64,000 nt of DNA. It comes from Callipepla californica brunnescens (Eukaryota; Chordata; Aves; Galliformes; Odontophoridae). Within the stretch, counting starts at the first letter, position 1, and each line of letters starts with the position of its first letter. The position numbers and the translations under genes are program-made. Location of the stretch: contig JALIRH010000023.1 of assembly GCA_023055505.1 (NCBI GenBank), forward strand, positions 6,888,423 to 6,952,422, in the 5' to 3' direction. Positions 11,774 through 24,665 of the stretch are shown piece by piece. The notes under the pieces were generated by a model. It did no database searches and was not told the origin of the DNA. It worked only from the letters and a program-made list of their open reading frames with translations.

Positions 11774-14700
11774 CTCTCATATTTGTGCTTTGTTCACTGG
11801 TTATATATATGTTATCCTTTCTATCTGATGTCTGTACAGCTGAGGAAACTGTTTAAAAGGGGAGCAGAAACTTTCGGTACTTTTATCCAACATGTTGGCC
11901 TTCAGAAGTTGGTTCTTTTCATCCAAAGTCTACTGAAAAGCAGCTCTAGACTCCTAAATTCTCTTAGCAGAAAGAACTACCTGAACTTTGAACATTTCAA
12001 ATATTGTGATGACTACTTAATATCTCTGTCCCCAAGATTTTATGTATTATGCATTCCTCCCACCATCTTTCCTGGAGGAAAATTAAAGTAAGATTTGATA
12101 CCAAGTTTAGGTTGAGATATCTGCCACTGAAGTGTTAGTGTTAAAATTCTGTTTGTCTTTCCTACTAATTAGCAAAACTTTGTTTTGTTTTGTTTTGTTT
12201 TGTTTTCTGCTTAGTGGGTGCTTATGTGAAGCAGATTGTGAATGATTATCTCCATAACGAACTGTAAAAGGGACCTTATCTGATCACCTGAAATACCCAA
12301 TTTTAGAACAGCTAAGCCCCACTTGTGAGGAAAGATGTTTATCTGTGGAAGCTGGTGAAAATACTAACTCAATGAGATGACAATGAAAAGGGAGACTGTT
12401 TACTATCATTTTTTGTCAGCCAGAACTTTAGCATGCATAGTTTATTTGTAAATTATCAGTGTAAGATGTTATAATTATCAAGTCTCTGGTAAGTTCAACC
12501 TTCAAACTGAAAGTTTTATAGTAGCAAAGGTTTTAGAGATACTTATCTTGTACTGAGTCTGACTTTTGAACAAATAGGTTTTCTTATATCTTGTATGTCT
12601 AAAAAATCATCTGCTTCTCCAAAGTGAATTTGTTTAACTACAAGAAAAATATTATCTGTTCTTGCAAACCATACCTTTTATCCTTCCTATCACAGCTATA
12701 TCAACAACACATGACTTACTTCATGCCCGTACATGTGAAGCAATAAGAGTACTGGAGACAACCAAGAAAGATTTATTAAAAACAGTCAAATTTACATTGT
12801 TTTATTTTTTTTTCCTTTTACTTATTCAGTTGCATTTGAAATGTTAAGGCCTGAGTCAGCCACCACCCACCATGTTCAGACAATAGATACAAAGAAAAAA
12901 GCTGGCTTTGCAGAAGCAAACAATATACGGAGCTTGGCGTCATACTCTGGCTCATTTACGTGTGGCTATCGTCTCCAAATTCAACAGCTACCACTTTCCC
13001 CTTGCTTTAAGGAGTTTAATTGCTTAGACTGAGAAAACATCTGATTCTTTATGTCTTTTTTTCATGACTTTTCTATTACATGGTTCTGTGCACAAATTTT
13101 AATGTAGCCATCTTCAAATGTGCAAGGACTTTAGATTTTTTTTTGTTTAAATTTTTATATTTTATAATGAAGAAAGCAGCAGGCTATTACTGTAGAGTAT
13201 AAAACAGAGTTAGGAAACTATTCTTTGTAATAGTGATGCTGTAATGCATTTTTACACTCAATCAGGCTGTTAGGTTAATGTGTATATTCTGCAGAAAACA
13301 ACTACAAATACTCTGACTTCAGAAATGTTAATATTTACACTACAAGACTCATCAAAAAGATACATTATCTATAAATATATATGCAGATATATTTATCAAT
13401 TCAAATTTTAATGATGTTTCTTTTGCCAAATACAGTTAGTCATACAAAGCCATATATCCTTACATTCTTTTTCATTAAGAAGTAAATATATCGTCCTTGG
13501 CCACAACTATATCTTCACTTTATCTTTGGAAAATGCAATATAAAATTTAAAGATTAAATCTTCTTTTTGATTTTTTGCCAAACAGCCTTTTCTTTCTGCC
13601 ACTTCTTTCATTCCTGGTGAGTAAAGTTACATTGGAGATTTTTTTGCTTTCTGAATCTTGAATTCACTTATTTAAATATGTTCTTTCTTTTAGCAGTCAT
13701 TTTTTTAATTGATTCTAAGAGTTGATTGTTAATGAATAAATGAACAGTGTTGATATTTCCGTGAAGCCATTTCACATTCAGATGTTTTTTTTTTAGTGAA
13801 ATGCCCTGAAAAATGAATTTCTTTATGGTAATCCAAGAATGGATGTTTTTAAATCTTCTGTATTTGTGATTTCAATTGCATGCAGAGTTGTTCATGTTAC
13901 TGAAGGCTGCCTGTTGCCTTAACAGTTTCCACAGGCTGAAAATTGGACACTCACATAAGAGCATTTAGTTGCAGATTACACAACAAGCCTTCCTTCATTC
14001 CTCACTACTATTCATTCCTTCATTCCTTACTACTATTGTCCCTGCTAGCTTTGGGATTTATTCACTATAGTCAGTTCTTCCAAACACAATGTGAGAGTGC
14101 TTAATCAGTCCCGACTCTTACGTTGTTGGTAGGAAAGTCATCACTGAAAATTACCTGGACCTACATATTTTACTTCGCAGGGGGTTAGAGGCTGCTTAAT
14201 GCTGCTCATGAAGTCTCAAAGAACTGCAGGAGCCTCTCAGATTTAGCACTGTTCCTTACCATGCCAAACACAGGTTACTTCATAAACTCCACCACTTCTT
14301 AATGTTCTCGTTGCATTAGAAACCATGTCTAAAAAACCTTTATTGTTGAAACTTCCGCACTTCCTTTGATGAAACTGTGACTATTTTTCTAATATCTGAA
14401 TGGCATAAAATCATTTTAATTTATTTATTTCCCAGTGATAGAGGAGAAAGGTCTTACATTGTTGCACAGATAAGAAATCACAGCAGGAAGAACTAGATTC
14501 ACAGAGGAGATTTGCTGCTATTGCACAGCCTTGAATCAGATAGCCATGGGTATCTGATGGGTATTTTCCTTGTAGGAGAAAATCATGGCAGCCTCTTCCT
14601 AACTACAACTTATTTGGTCCAAAAAGGACAAGCCCTGCTAGCACATGATCTAGGATCTGCTTCCCTATTTGAGGCAGGTGAGATTCATATGCAGGAGAAA

Positions 14701-14825
14701 TCAGAATAGATGCTGAATAAACTGTCCCATTGTAAACAAAACAAAACAAAACTGAAGATCCTGTGGTTGTATCAGCTTGTTAGGCACTTATTTATGGAAT
14801 CAGTTTTCCTAGTCTTCTCTGTATC
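11774..14825. other. Unique AT-rich non-coding DNA
   Basis: No transposon or exon was recognised. It contains a (TTTTG)n tract at 12180-12206 and scattered T-runs. The 102-codon plus ORF at 11783-12091 has no recognisable domain and I treat it as chance. Confidence 0.5.
12180..12206. repeat. (TTTTG)n microsatellite
   Basis: About five tandem copies of TTTTG on the plus strand. Confidence 0.9.
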
Positions 14826-15130
14826 CCTCACTGCCGCTGAGGGATAGAGGAAAACACTGTCTGTACTCCTGCTCCATCGACTAACTGCCCCAGTGCCCTG
14901 AAGTCCCTTTTGATAGCCCTCTGGCTTCTCTCATTGTTGTCATTACTGCCAAACTGAACTATCAGTGAGGGATAATAACCAGAGGAACAAACCAGACTAG
15001 GGAGTGTCTCAGAGGTGTCTCTGACCTGGGCCCTAGGGAAGCAGCACAGTTTCCTATGGGTATGGACTGTTACTGGACTGGCCCATCATATTGGGCCCTC
15101 CATTTTTCTCAGAAGGCAGTCACCTGTACC
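14826..15130 (-). mobile_element. CR1 LINE ORF1 fragment, SGNH/GDSL esterase domain (broken)
   Basis: ORF1 of CR1-group LINEs encodes an esterase-like (SGNH hydrolase) domain, and this fragment covers its centre on the minus strand. Readable stretches in order are 'GDCLLRKMEGPI', then a stop, 'LCCFPRAQVRD', 'LPSLVCSSGYYPSLIVQFGS', and 'QRAIKRDFRALGQLVDGAG'. In the family the first block is G-D-S, with Ser as nucleophile; here it is G-D-C, so that Ser is lost, and an in-frame stop follows. No RT sequence adjoins it, so this is an isolated ORF1 piece. The assignment rests on my recognition of the family pattern. Confidence 0.8.
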
Positions 15131-15714
15131 AGTTACCCTTTTAAAAAACAGTCTAACTCCACTGTAACAATTCTGTATCTATCCCTCGCTGACTGCTGTG
15201 GTATTTTTCATGCTTACAAAATGAGTAGGAGATGTGACAAACACATTTTAGCTTGCGATTTTGAATCTTCAGTGTTTCTGCCTCTAAGTAACTTGAAAAA
15301 TTTCCTGATGGAATTAGTGTTGCTCTTCCCGTGTATCACAATTGTGTGAAGATATTACACAGCCCACTATGGTACATAATAGTTCAAATGCTTTTGGAGG
15401 TTTTTTACTACATTAAGAGCAGAAAACTGAATACCTACAATACTTAGTGCAAATATTGAGGAGAGGACACAGCATGTCTCTCTGTGTCTGGGTGGCCTTT
15501 ATAAAACACCAGAAACTTTCAAGAACAATACAAGTGAGTAGAACAAAGGAATGTTGAATGAGATCACAGTACTTTCGCATGAGTTTGGCTATCTGTGAAG
15601 TTTCAGAATCAAATTTAGCACTGCTATGTTTTTAAGAGTTAAGAAAATACTCTGAGTATTGAAAATGCCTTTGCAATCTTTAAAACATGGATCTAATCAA
15701 AAGAGATTCAATCT
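15131..15714. other. Unique non-coding spacer
   Basis: No recognisable repeat or exon is seen between the CR1 ORF1 piece and the CR1 tail. Confidence 0.5.
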
Positions 15715-15803
15715 AACTTCTCGAGTTAGGGTAATATGTGGTTGTACTCGATGGTCTTGAGGGTCTTTTCCAACCTAAGCAATTCTATGATTCTATGACT
15801 CTC
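15715..15803 (+). mobile_element. CR1 LINE 3' terminus (about 90 bp)
   Basis: Ends with the CR1 3' UTR: 'GTACTCGATGGTCTTGAGGG', then 'TCTTTTCCAACCTAAGCAAT', then 'TCTATGATTCTATGACTCT'. Everything 5' of the last hundred bases is missing. Confidence 0.92.
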
Positions 15804-18800
15804 ATTTAGTTCAAGGTAAGAGATATTAAGAAATATTCAGATACACTTTTAAAATTCTTCATAATGATCTATAGTTACTGTAGCAACTGCTCCTTTCTCA
15901 TTTGTTTTATTGCATTTTATTGTAGTATTAGAATAAATTTAATATGCCATAGAATAACTAAACAATAAGGAAAATAAGAATTTTGTTCTTGGGCTTAATT
16001 TTGGCATAGTAAGTAACACCTGTTGTGAATGACTTAAAAATCCTCACATTTAGTTAAGAACAAAAACATATGGTACACCAAAGAACTAGGGAAGTCAAAT
16101 TCTCTTTCTGATTTTTCTTTCAAGATTCTGCTGCAAAGATTCTTTGAGTTTTATACACACCACTTATTTCTGAGAAGTACAAATTTATTTTAAAGGTATT
16201 TTAAAAGACAGGATATACCTGTAGATAATATTATGGCTCTAAAGTCCAGTTTGCACTCCTGCTTGCATGTAAACTCACAAACTTTCCAATGTACTGAGTC
16301 ACCCAGACTGGTACTCTAGTACTCGAAGAGGAATTAACTGATGTGACACTTCCTAATTTAACAAACTGTTAGGAACATTCACTGCAGAAAATAGATTCTC
16401 TGCAATAATTGTAAAATACACTTTGTTTTATAAAGTTCTAACATAGAGCCTCTCTGTTTTGAGTTAGCCTCTTTGTTCTGAGTTCATGTATGATATTTCT
16501 ATAAGAAATTTATACAGCAGAAACACTCAAATCTTTTCCAGACATTTCTTTGGAGAATCAGCAAGTGCCTGTTTCTATTATCATCCCACACGCTTCATCT
16601 TCACAAGTTTTCATAGTCTTCAGATGAATACAGTGATTGACATTAAAAAATCAATATTTTGTCTTTTTCCTGATAAGCCACGTTATTTCTTTCAGTAGCA
16701 ACATAATATGGTGTACCAATAGTACATTTTCTGTTAACGTTCCTCCAGTTAAGCTTAGTATTACTGTGCTCACAATCTGCTCACCAGCTATGAAATGTTT
16801 AAGATCAAATTGTATAAGTAACCATAAAGAGAGGTTATTTAGCTTGGCTTCTTGAGGATACCCTGAATGTTATGTTATAAATCTGATTGTAAAATTTGCA
16901 TGTTTGCTCTTCATGGAAAGTTGATACATTGAGTTCATGTGGTCAGTGCAAGAACAGAGGAAGCAGCATGGCACGTTGACCTCACCCATTTCATATGAGT
17001 TATTAATTGCAGATAATGATCTGTAACATGTGTGCAAAAATTACTGGATCTGAATGCTGTTGAGTCTATTTCTTAACAGTCTGCAAACCAGAAAAGAAAA
17101 CAGTTTTTTTGTTCTTTTGCTGCCAAGTGGGCAAATGCCCTTTCACCTACTGATTTAGATAGTGTTCTGTAGGCTCTGTGACTGATTTAAGGTGGAGAGT
17201 GTTTTCATTGAGAAGCAAATTGAGAGTATTGGCCATTTGTAACCTCAGCCCACGTAGTCTCCTGACCACAGTAATTCTGCCTTTTTCCTTGGTCCCAGTG
17301 ATGTATTCTTAACCACTTCTCTGTGATGTCTCTAACACTTACTTATTCAGCAGTGATCTGTCAGAAAGCCAACATGACACAAAGCAAATCGTTTTCTGTT
17401 GAATGTGTGACAAGATGGGTCAGTGAAGTGCCACACAAGCATGGGGACTTTCAGGAGCAAGGAACTCGAAAGGCTATACTGTAGGAAGCCATGTGTGACA
17501 GGAAGAAAGAGTTAAGAAGTGTAAGCTGAAACCTCTGACTTCTTTTTGGTGGTGAACTTTTTGAAAGAATAGTATCCTTTTCAGTAACCTTCTCTTACAA
17601 ATAGAAAACTGGTCCAACCATTGTGCTCAAAGTTGAAAGAAGAAAATCTGTACATAGTGTGTCAGATGTCAATGGATTTTCCTTTCAAAGTTTGGCAATG
17701 GCACAGCACTTCAAAATACAGTAATAAAAACCTGTAATCCATGTGATTATTTGTAAATTTATTTTTCATGTTTTTGTTAAAAGAAAAATTGTCTTCCTAT
17801 TAAAAACAATTACTGTAATAACCATATATATAAAGGAGTAATATATGTACATGTTTTTTCATTTGTGTTCTAACTTTGGGAGGCCACTATTCACTGCAGA
17901 ACATGAGGTCTGAGTTCATGGTTTCTGGCATGTGGCATTTCCTCTGATTGTAGGGAAATGTATCATCCTTTTCTCTGTCCCGTGACTCAGCACAGTGGAT
18001 CATTGGTGCAGTCATCAGCTGCCAACTTGCTGTGTTCAAGTGGTTCAAAAAAATGGAATGCTTCATCATGACTTATGACTGATAACCAGGAACAAGATAC
18101 CTGCCTGTCTATGGGGGAATCTGGAGAAAAATCCGACTGCCAGCACTAAAATTTGATAAATTTGACAGCTGTACCCTGAACCTTTATTTGCAAAAAATTT
18201 TCATGGGCAAATGCTTGTTTTTGAAGATGCATTATCTCAAATAAAACCAACTAACTAAGCAAGCAACCAACCAACAAACAAAACAAAAAAACAACAAACA
18301 AACAAAAATAGGTACCAAGAAATATTTCTTCCTAATTTTTCTTTATATTCTATTTATATTTTTTGCATGCTTCAGTACATCCCCCTCCCCTTCCTGCTTT
18401 ATTTTTTCCCACTGCGAAGTCTGTAATGAGTATTTATTTCACTACTCTGCACGTACAAGGAACACAGTCAAAAAAGATATTGATTACTGCAAGTTAACAA
18501 GGGGGCTGTCTGGATGACTTCCAATATTAAGGTTGAGAAAATTTACTTACTCTGATATATCACAGCTCTAAAGGGAGAACTGACTGGTGCTGTGGAAGAC
18601 AGGGAGAAACAGGTTATTTTAAGATTGTACCAGAGCTATCTGAAAAAGCAGAGACAAAAGTGAGAGAGAAGAAAAGGAGAGGAAAGTATATGGGTATCAA
18701 AATTGCTCTAAAGACTACAGAATATGTGCAGAAGGAGAACTGCTGTATATCTGGACAGAAATATGTACACGTTTGCTATAATCTCTGCAGCTAATGGCAA

Positions 18801-19559
18801 GTAGACTTGATTTTTCTCAAAGTGTTAAATTGACCACTGAAAGCTATGTTATACGTAAGTGTCCAAGAGCTATGTCATGACATCCAGAAATAAGAATAAA
18901 GCTACAACTATAAACACTCTTTTAAGACTCCAACTGAGATTATAAGCACTCTTGACTTTTAACACTACTGCAGAGTCTGAATGAAGTAAATATGAATTGA
19001 GAAATCTGAAAATTCTTGCAGCTTGGACTCCTAAATACTTGGATTTGCAATCTGCTCACTCTCCTGATTGATCACCAGAGAGCAAAAAGAAGCTTCTATC
19101 ACAGGCTTGAAAGCATGCCATAGTTAATACAGAATCCATTGCAATACTTATTCTTGGGTACATAACGCAAACTCTGTCTTCTCCTCCAGTACACAAACAC
19201 AGTACTGACCCCTAGTGCTAAGGGGGATAGAGGTAATTGTTAACGCTAACAGCAACCTGTATAAGCTCTGTGAATGAATTTACAGTAGTTATAAAAAAGC
19301 GAAATTAGTATTCAGTGATTTTGTTTTATTGTCACAGTTCATTTCACAGAATGTTATCAATTAAAGTAAATTCTATGGAGTAAACAGATGTCATAGTATT
19401 TATAGAAACTTTGTTTTAACGGCAGGTTTATTTGTCTCAAAGTTTCAAGAAAAAGGCAAAATCTTCTTAAACATCCTATTTAATCACTGTGCCTCTCTTC
19501 TTCTATTTTTTTTTTTTTAATGATCGTTCTGATACAGAACAGAAAAGGCAGAAACAAGA
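15804..19559. other. Unique AT-rich non-coding DNA
   Basis: No transposon or exon was recognised. A CAAA/CAAC-rich simple tract lies at about 18255-18310. The remaining ORFs are short and unremarkable. Confidence 0.5.
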
Positions 19560-19819
19560 CTGTTTGCTCCCCATGTTTGATTATTCTAAGTGAAGTGGAT
19601 TATTTTAGCTATGGTATTTATACCACATAAGTTACAATTGTAATTATAATTATAATTGTAATTCTGTAAAGGTAGCTTTTGTAACTCAATGTTATTTTTA
19701 GCTCCAGACAGTTCTGCTGTGGACTATCAACAACAAACAGCTAATGAAATAAAATACCATTCATTACGCGTTAATTAAAATTACCAATCTGTCTTCATTA
19801 GGTGATTGTAGTGCACTTG
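19560..19819. promoter_or_regulatory. Possible conserved non-coding element (speculative)
   Basis: An ATTA-rich stretch without microsatellite decay. It includes a symmetric TTACAATTGTAATTATAATTATAATTGTAA segment near 19632-19661 and 'GCGTTAATTAAAATTACC' near 19768-19785. Such composition is seen in homeodomain-bound enhancers, but conservation cannot be judged from a single sequence. The downstream edge is where a solo LTR inserted. Confidence 0.2.
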
Positions 19820-20406
19820 ATAGCTGTCATGGTTTTATGATTTTTTGGTACTGGTATTCCACATCATAACATCATGTATTGCATTAAGAGTTAAAGAGCT
19901 AATACTCCAGCTCCATAGATCATTGATAATTCCAGGTATACCTGTCTCAGAAGAGAAGAAGCACTACATTCCCTAGAGGACTTTGCGATGCTTTATATTT
20001 TTACGTGTTTTCCGCTCAGAGGGAACAGATAAAAACCCTCAGCGGTCACGGGACACTCTCTTTCCTTCGGGATCGACTCAGCAGTGGGTGCTCGCTGCCG
20101 TATCGCCTTCAGCGTTAGCGTAAGGCCTTCGGTTTATCGGACACTCTCTCTCTTGCTCATTTTATTTGATTCATTAGCCTCAATTCCAATTACATTGTAT
20201 TATATTGTGTTATTTTGCTTTCTAATATCTTATTTAGTAAATTAGCTTTCCTCCTCAGATCGTTGCCGCTGTTTTGTTTCTAGGCCCATCTCCCTTTTCC
20301 CTTTTCCCTTTTTCCTTGCCCTTTCCTGGGGCGTGGGTCCGTGGGTCCCCCGCACCAATCGTCACGGAACCGGGCCGATCCAGCCCGGTAAACCGTTGAC
20401 AATAGC
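19820..20406 (+). mobile_element. Solo LTR of an ERVL-like retrovirus with ATAGC target duplication
   Basis: A 577-bp solo LTR spans 19825-20401. It begins TGTCATGGTTTTATG and ends GTTGACA (TG…CA ends), and is flanked by perfect 5-bp direct repeats ATAGC at 19820-19824 and 20402-20406. A TATA-like GATAAAA lies at about 20029-20035. A GC- and CT-richer block follows (about 20047-20140), as expected for the transcription start and U5 side. AGTAAA near 20236 is a possible weak poly(A) signal. No internal retroviral genes remain, so it probably arose by LTR-LTR recombination. The ERVL label comes from the TGTCATGG start and 5-bp duplication and is tentative. Confidence 0.85.
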
Positions 20407-21035
20407 ATGCCATGTTTTAAATGTACAGAAAAATTAGGATAAAATAGTTTTGAAAGATAAAAGTCATCATCTTTCTAAAACGTGGTGAGATGCATATTTG
20501 GCACACTTCTTTTTCATGTTAATGACAACCAGGAAGGGAAAAAACATCTTAAATCTTTTAGGCACATAATTTAAAGTATTTGATCAGTAAAAAACTTTAC
20601 CACTCCACATAAGAAATTATTTTTTTAATTATGCTAATACATACTTCTCGATACTGATGTCACAATGGTAGTAGACTTCCATGTTCCTGACACTCTCCAG
20701 TGACCTTCAAATGTTTAGATTCTTGTAAGGGGAGTCACTGTTTATCTGCAGTTTGAGGAGTACATACACCTTGCTAAAATTCAGGTTTAGTATTTGTGAC
20801 ACTGGGGACAACAATTACTAATTGCATTGCTAAATATAGAAAATGTAGCAAGCTGGGCCCATGTTGGTTCAGAGAGTAATGCTTTCGTTTTTCTCTCTCA
20901 TGATTGCAGCTAAATTTAAGTTTGAGGCCTATGAACAAAAAGCACGTAGAGAAACACAGCTAATTTTTTTTTTCCATTCAATGAAGTATAATAAAATAGT
21001 CCCACGTTTCCTGGATATGTAATGCTATTTTATTC
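20407..21035. other. Unique non-coding spacer
   Basis: AT-rich sequence between the solo LTR and the long CR1. No feature was recognised. Confidence 0.5.
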
Positions 21036-22568
21036 AGAGGGAATTATTATCCACCCAAAGATGCTGAGGGAGCTGGTGGAGGTGATAGCCAAGTTACTTT
21101 CCATCATCTATCAGTGTTCCTGGTCAACTGGAGAGGTGCAAGAGTATTGGAGCCATGCCAGCGTGACCCCCATCTACAACCAGGGTCATAAGGAGAATCT
21201 GGGAAGTACAGACCTGTCAGCCTGAACTCAGTGCCACAAAAGGCTATGGACCAGATCATCCTGAGGGAGAACACAGAGTATGTGAGGGACAACTGGGGGA
21301 TCAGGCAGAGCCAGTATGGATTCATAGACTAGCTTGGTTCATGAAAGGCAGGTCCTGTTTGATCAACCAGATCACCTTTGTGATCCAGTGACCACCTGGT
21401 GACTGAGGGAAAAGTTGTTGATGTAATCTACCTAGACTTCAGCAAAGCCTTTCATGTTGTCTCCAAAAGAATTCTCCTGGAGAAATGGCAGCCCGTGGCT
21501 TGGATAGATGCACTCTTTTCTGATCAAAGAACTGGCTGGATGGCCAGGCCCATTGGTGGTGAAGGTGACCAGTGGTGGTGAAGGGAGGCAAATCCAGCTG
21601 TCCATCGGTCACAAGTGGTGTTCCCATGGGGTTGGTGCTAGGGCCTGTCCTCTTCAATATCTTTATTGATGACCTTGATGAGGGCACTGATTCAGTAAGT
21701 TTGCAGATAACACCAATCTGGGAGGAAGTGTTGATCTGCCTGGGGGTAAGAAGGTCCTTCAGACACATCTGGACAGGCTGGATAGATGGGATGAGGCCAT
21801 TTGGGATGAAGTTCAACAGGACCAAGTGTCAGGTGCTGTACTTTGGCTACAGCAACCCCAGGCAATGCCACAGGCTTGGAGCAAAGTGGCCAGGAGATTG
21901 TACAGAGGAAATGGGCCTGGGGGTATTGGTCAAAGCTCTGCTAAACAGGTGCAAGCACGTTGCTCACGTGGCCAAGAAGGCTAATGGCATCCTGGCTTGT
22001 ATAAAAAATAATGTTGCCAGCTGGAGCAGGGAGGTGATCATCCCTCTGTACACAGCACTGGTGAGGTTGCATCTCAAGTACTGTGCTCAGTTTTGGGCCC
22101 TTCACTGCAAGACATCAAGGCCCTGGAGCATGTGCAGAGAAGGATGATAAAGCTGGTGAAGGGTCTGGAGCACAAAATTTATGAGGAACTGGGATTGTTC
22201 ATTCTGAAGAGGAGGCTCAGGGGAGACCTTACAGCTCTCTACAACTACCTGAAAGGAAGTTGTGGTGAGGTGCGAGTCAGCATGTTAGCCTGTGTAACTA
22301 GCAATAAGACTAGAGAGAATGGCCTCAAGTTGTTCCAGAGGACATTCAGGGTGGATATTAGGAAATATTTCTCTGAGAGAGCACTTAGGTGCTGGAAGAG
22401 ACTGCCCAGGAAGGTGGTGGAGTCATTGTCACTGGAGATGCTCAAGACAGATGTTGTACTGAGGGACACGGTTTAGTGGGAAATATTGGTGATAGGTAGA
22501 TGGTTAGACTGAATGATCTTGGAGATCTATTCCAACCTTGGTAATTCTATGATTCTATGATTCTATAA
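21036..22568 (+). mobile_element. CR1 LINE, RT domain to 3' end (broken, 1.5 kb)
   Basis: The longest sense CR1 here. It covers most of the RT domain and the entire C-terminus plus 3' UTR. Motif A reads 'LDFSKAF' at 21432-21452. The '[12 protein letters not shown]' motif lies near 21650-21685. The catalytic box at about 21700-21714 reads F-A-D-N instead of F-A-D-D and lies in another frame, so the enzyme would be dead. Two long open stretches remain, 21572-22147 and 22093-22476, offset by a frameshift near 22100-22140. The 3' UTR and the tail 'ATTCTATGATTCTATGATTC' end at about 22568. The 5' portion (ORF1, endonuclease) is missing. Confidence 0.95.
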
Positions 22569-24228
22569 TCTAGTTACTTTAGAGAATTTATTAGCCTGTG
22601 TCACCAACCAATGTGAAAAATAAGGAAGTCCATAATTTTCAATAACAGTTTTTCTTTTTTTTCAATAATGATTGACATTTCTTTCCAGAATTAAGGATTT
22701 TTCAATTTTCAAGCCAATCTACTATCTCTTTACTCACATTTCTAAGAGTTTCAGACATCCCAGTAAAGAATATGTAGGTATCTTCTGGAATTTTTCAAAA
22801 GGCTTAAGACATTAAAATCAAAGGGAAACCCTGGAGAATGATGTGCTTAATTGGTGCAAGGGCCTTCAAAGTCTCACAGGGCAACTGTTCATTCTTTGAA
22901 ACTACAACTTTTTCATTTTGTTAAAAGAAAGATGCAGGGTTTGAATCAGTTGCCCATTCTCAATCTGAGAAATATAATGCTGGAAAGACAGGCAAACCCA
23001 TTGAGATAAGACATTACTATTATAGATCATAAATCTCTCTTTATGCTTTCAGATACCCTTGTGAAAGACTCATTTGCATATTCTGTGCTACACCTTCTAT
23101 ATCAAGTCAACAGAGAGAGAAAGTAATTTGTGAAAAATTTCTTTCTAAACCACTCTTACTACATTCTGAAGATTAATTTTAACAACACAAAGTAGCAGTG
23201 AAAATGTGCTGGAACAGAGTTTAGTGCACCCAAGGTGTATATTTTTCTTCCCATTCACAGAACTGCACATGAAAAAAGGCTGCGCTCCTGTCTGAAAATA
23301 AATTGTATGGAATGTTTTCCTTCCATACAAAACTGATCTGCCAGGCATACCAAGATTTCTTGTTCTTATAATCCCTTATTTAGTCAACATTGCCTGGAAA
23401 ATTTTTATTTCCTCTACTGAGAAGTAGAGGAAACAAGTTGTTTCATAGTAAGGCTGTAAAGTCAGCTTTCAAGCAGAGCTCCAAAACTTTATTTCTGTCA
23501 AAAGCAGGAATTAAAACAGTCACCAGCATCAGTGGTAATAAGCAACATATGAACAAATGTGGACTTTATATAGGTTTTCATTTACTCCTATTTTAGGCTT
23601 ATGCTGATTTAGATTGTGAAGAGAAGGTGTGATGAAAGGGAAGGTAGGAGCCTTCAATGAAACGGAAATTGCACATAGTGTGGTTATTGCTGCTACTCTG
23701 CTGTGCTGAAGTAGTATTATTCAATGAAGCGTCATCTGATATTAAAAAATAAACAGACCAGGGTTAAGTGGCTCCTTCCCTTCATTTTTGTGTCTGTGGC
23801 TGTTGCATTTGGACTTGTTCTCATTTGCTGTAGCTGAAGACTTTGCTACCCTGCTGTTATCATGGTACTTTCCACCCCATTATAGCATTACAACACTCAA
23901 TACACATTCAGGTGCAGAGAAGTGAGCTGATTATTTGAGCAGGATGGGTATGGCTCAACACAAGAAAACATGGCAGAAGCCTGACATTTTGGGAGTAGAG
24001 GGTGCTGATGTGTAACAATATTAGTAAGAAAGGTATCATTCATATGACTATTAAAGCTAATGCGGTAAGGAGAAGTTAATATGGATGGTCATATATCCCC
24101 TTAAATCAGGCGTGTTCAGCTGCATACAGCCCAGTCCAACCCGTCCTGCAGCCAACCCTCTACCCCATTCCACCATGACAGCAGCTCTGTCCCACCAAGC
24201 AGCTTAGCCTGGCCTTGAGCATGCATCG
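22569..24228. other. Unique non-coding spacer
   Basis: No recognisable repeat or exon. Short chance ORFs only. Confidence 0.5.
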
Positions 24229-24665
24229 TTGTTCACAAGAACCACACATTGGTGTGGCACTGTATGGACTGAAACCAAGGTACAAGGAGGGCACAGTGCG
24301 GTGCTGACTCAAGTTATGGCAAATAATTGTATACATTGTGATACACTGGCTAAACATAGTCCTGTGAACAATGACAAATATGCAGCTGTGCTTCCTGTTG
24401 TGATAAGGGAATTTGAGGACAAGTTTCCAGATTGCCAAAAAATCATCAATTTTTTGAAGATTTGTGACTTTGCTTCCAGCCAACCCAAACACAAGGTTTG
24501 CAGATTTTCAAGTAGTATGTGTAGCATTGCAGTCAGATTTTCAACTCAAAAATTCGAGCTGTCTCTCTATTGGATTTTTGTAAGTCCTGCCTTAGCAAAG
24601 AAAAATATCCCTCACTTCCCTATTAAACCTTATTCATGTCAGCACAGTCTTTAAGGCTTACAGAG
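24229..24665 (+). pseudogene. hAT-type transposase C-terminal remnant (or retrocopy of a hAT-derived gene)
   Basis: On the plus strand, in two frames, it reads like the C-terminal half of hAT-family transposases and the host genes derived from them (GTF2IRD2/SCAND3/EPM2AIP1 type). Stretches in order are 'LTQVMANNCIHCDTLAKHSP' (about 24300-24360), 'KYAAVLPVVIREFEDKFPDC' (about 24375-24437), 'FQVVCVALQSDFQLKN' (about 24508-24555), and 'DFCKSCLSKEKYPSLPY' (about 24573-24623), which ends at a stop. A frameshift lies between the second and third blocks. The region normally forms the hAT dimerisation domain. No terminal inverted repeats or zinc-finger part were found, so it is a dead fragment. An autonomous element remnant and a processed pseudogene are both possible. 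Confidence 0.6.

Noticed and set aside
11783..12091. 102-codon plus ORF next to the mariner
   Set aside because: No domain and typical AT-rich composition. It starts outside the mariner's sequence.
19820..20406. Full endogenous provirus
   Set aside because: Only one LTR between identical 5-bp duplications, with no gag, pol or env sequence. It is a solo LTR.
21022..22476. Possible functional reverse transcriptase gene
   Set aside because: Several open stretches are in different frames and the catalytic box reads FADN. This is a dead CR1.
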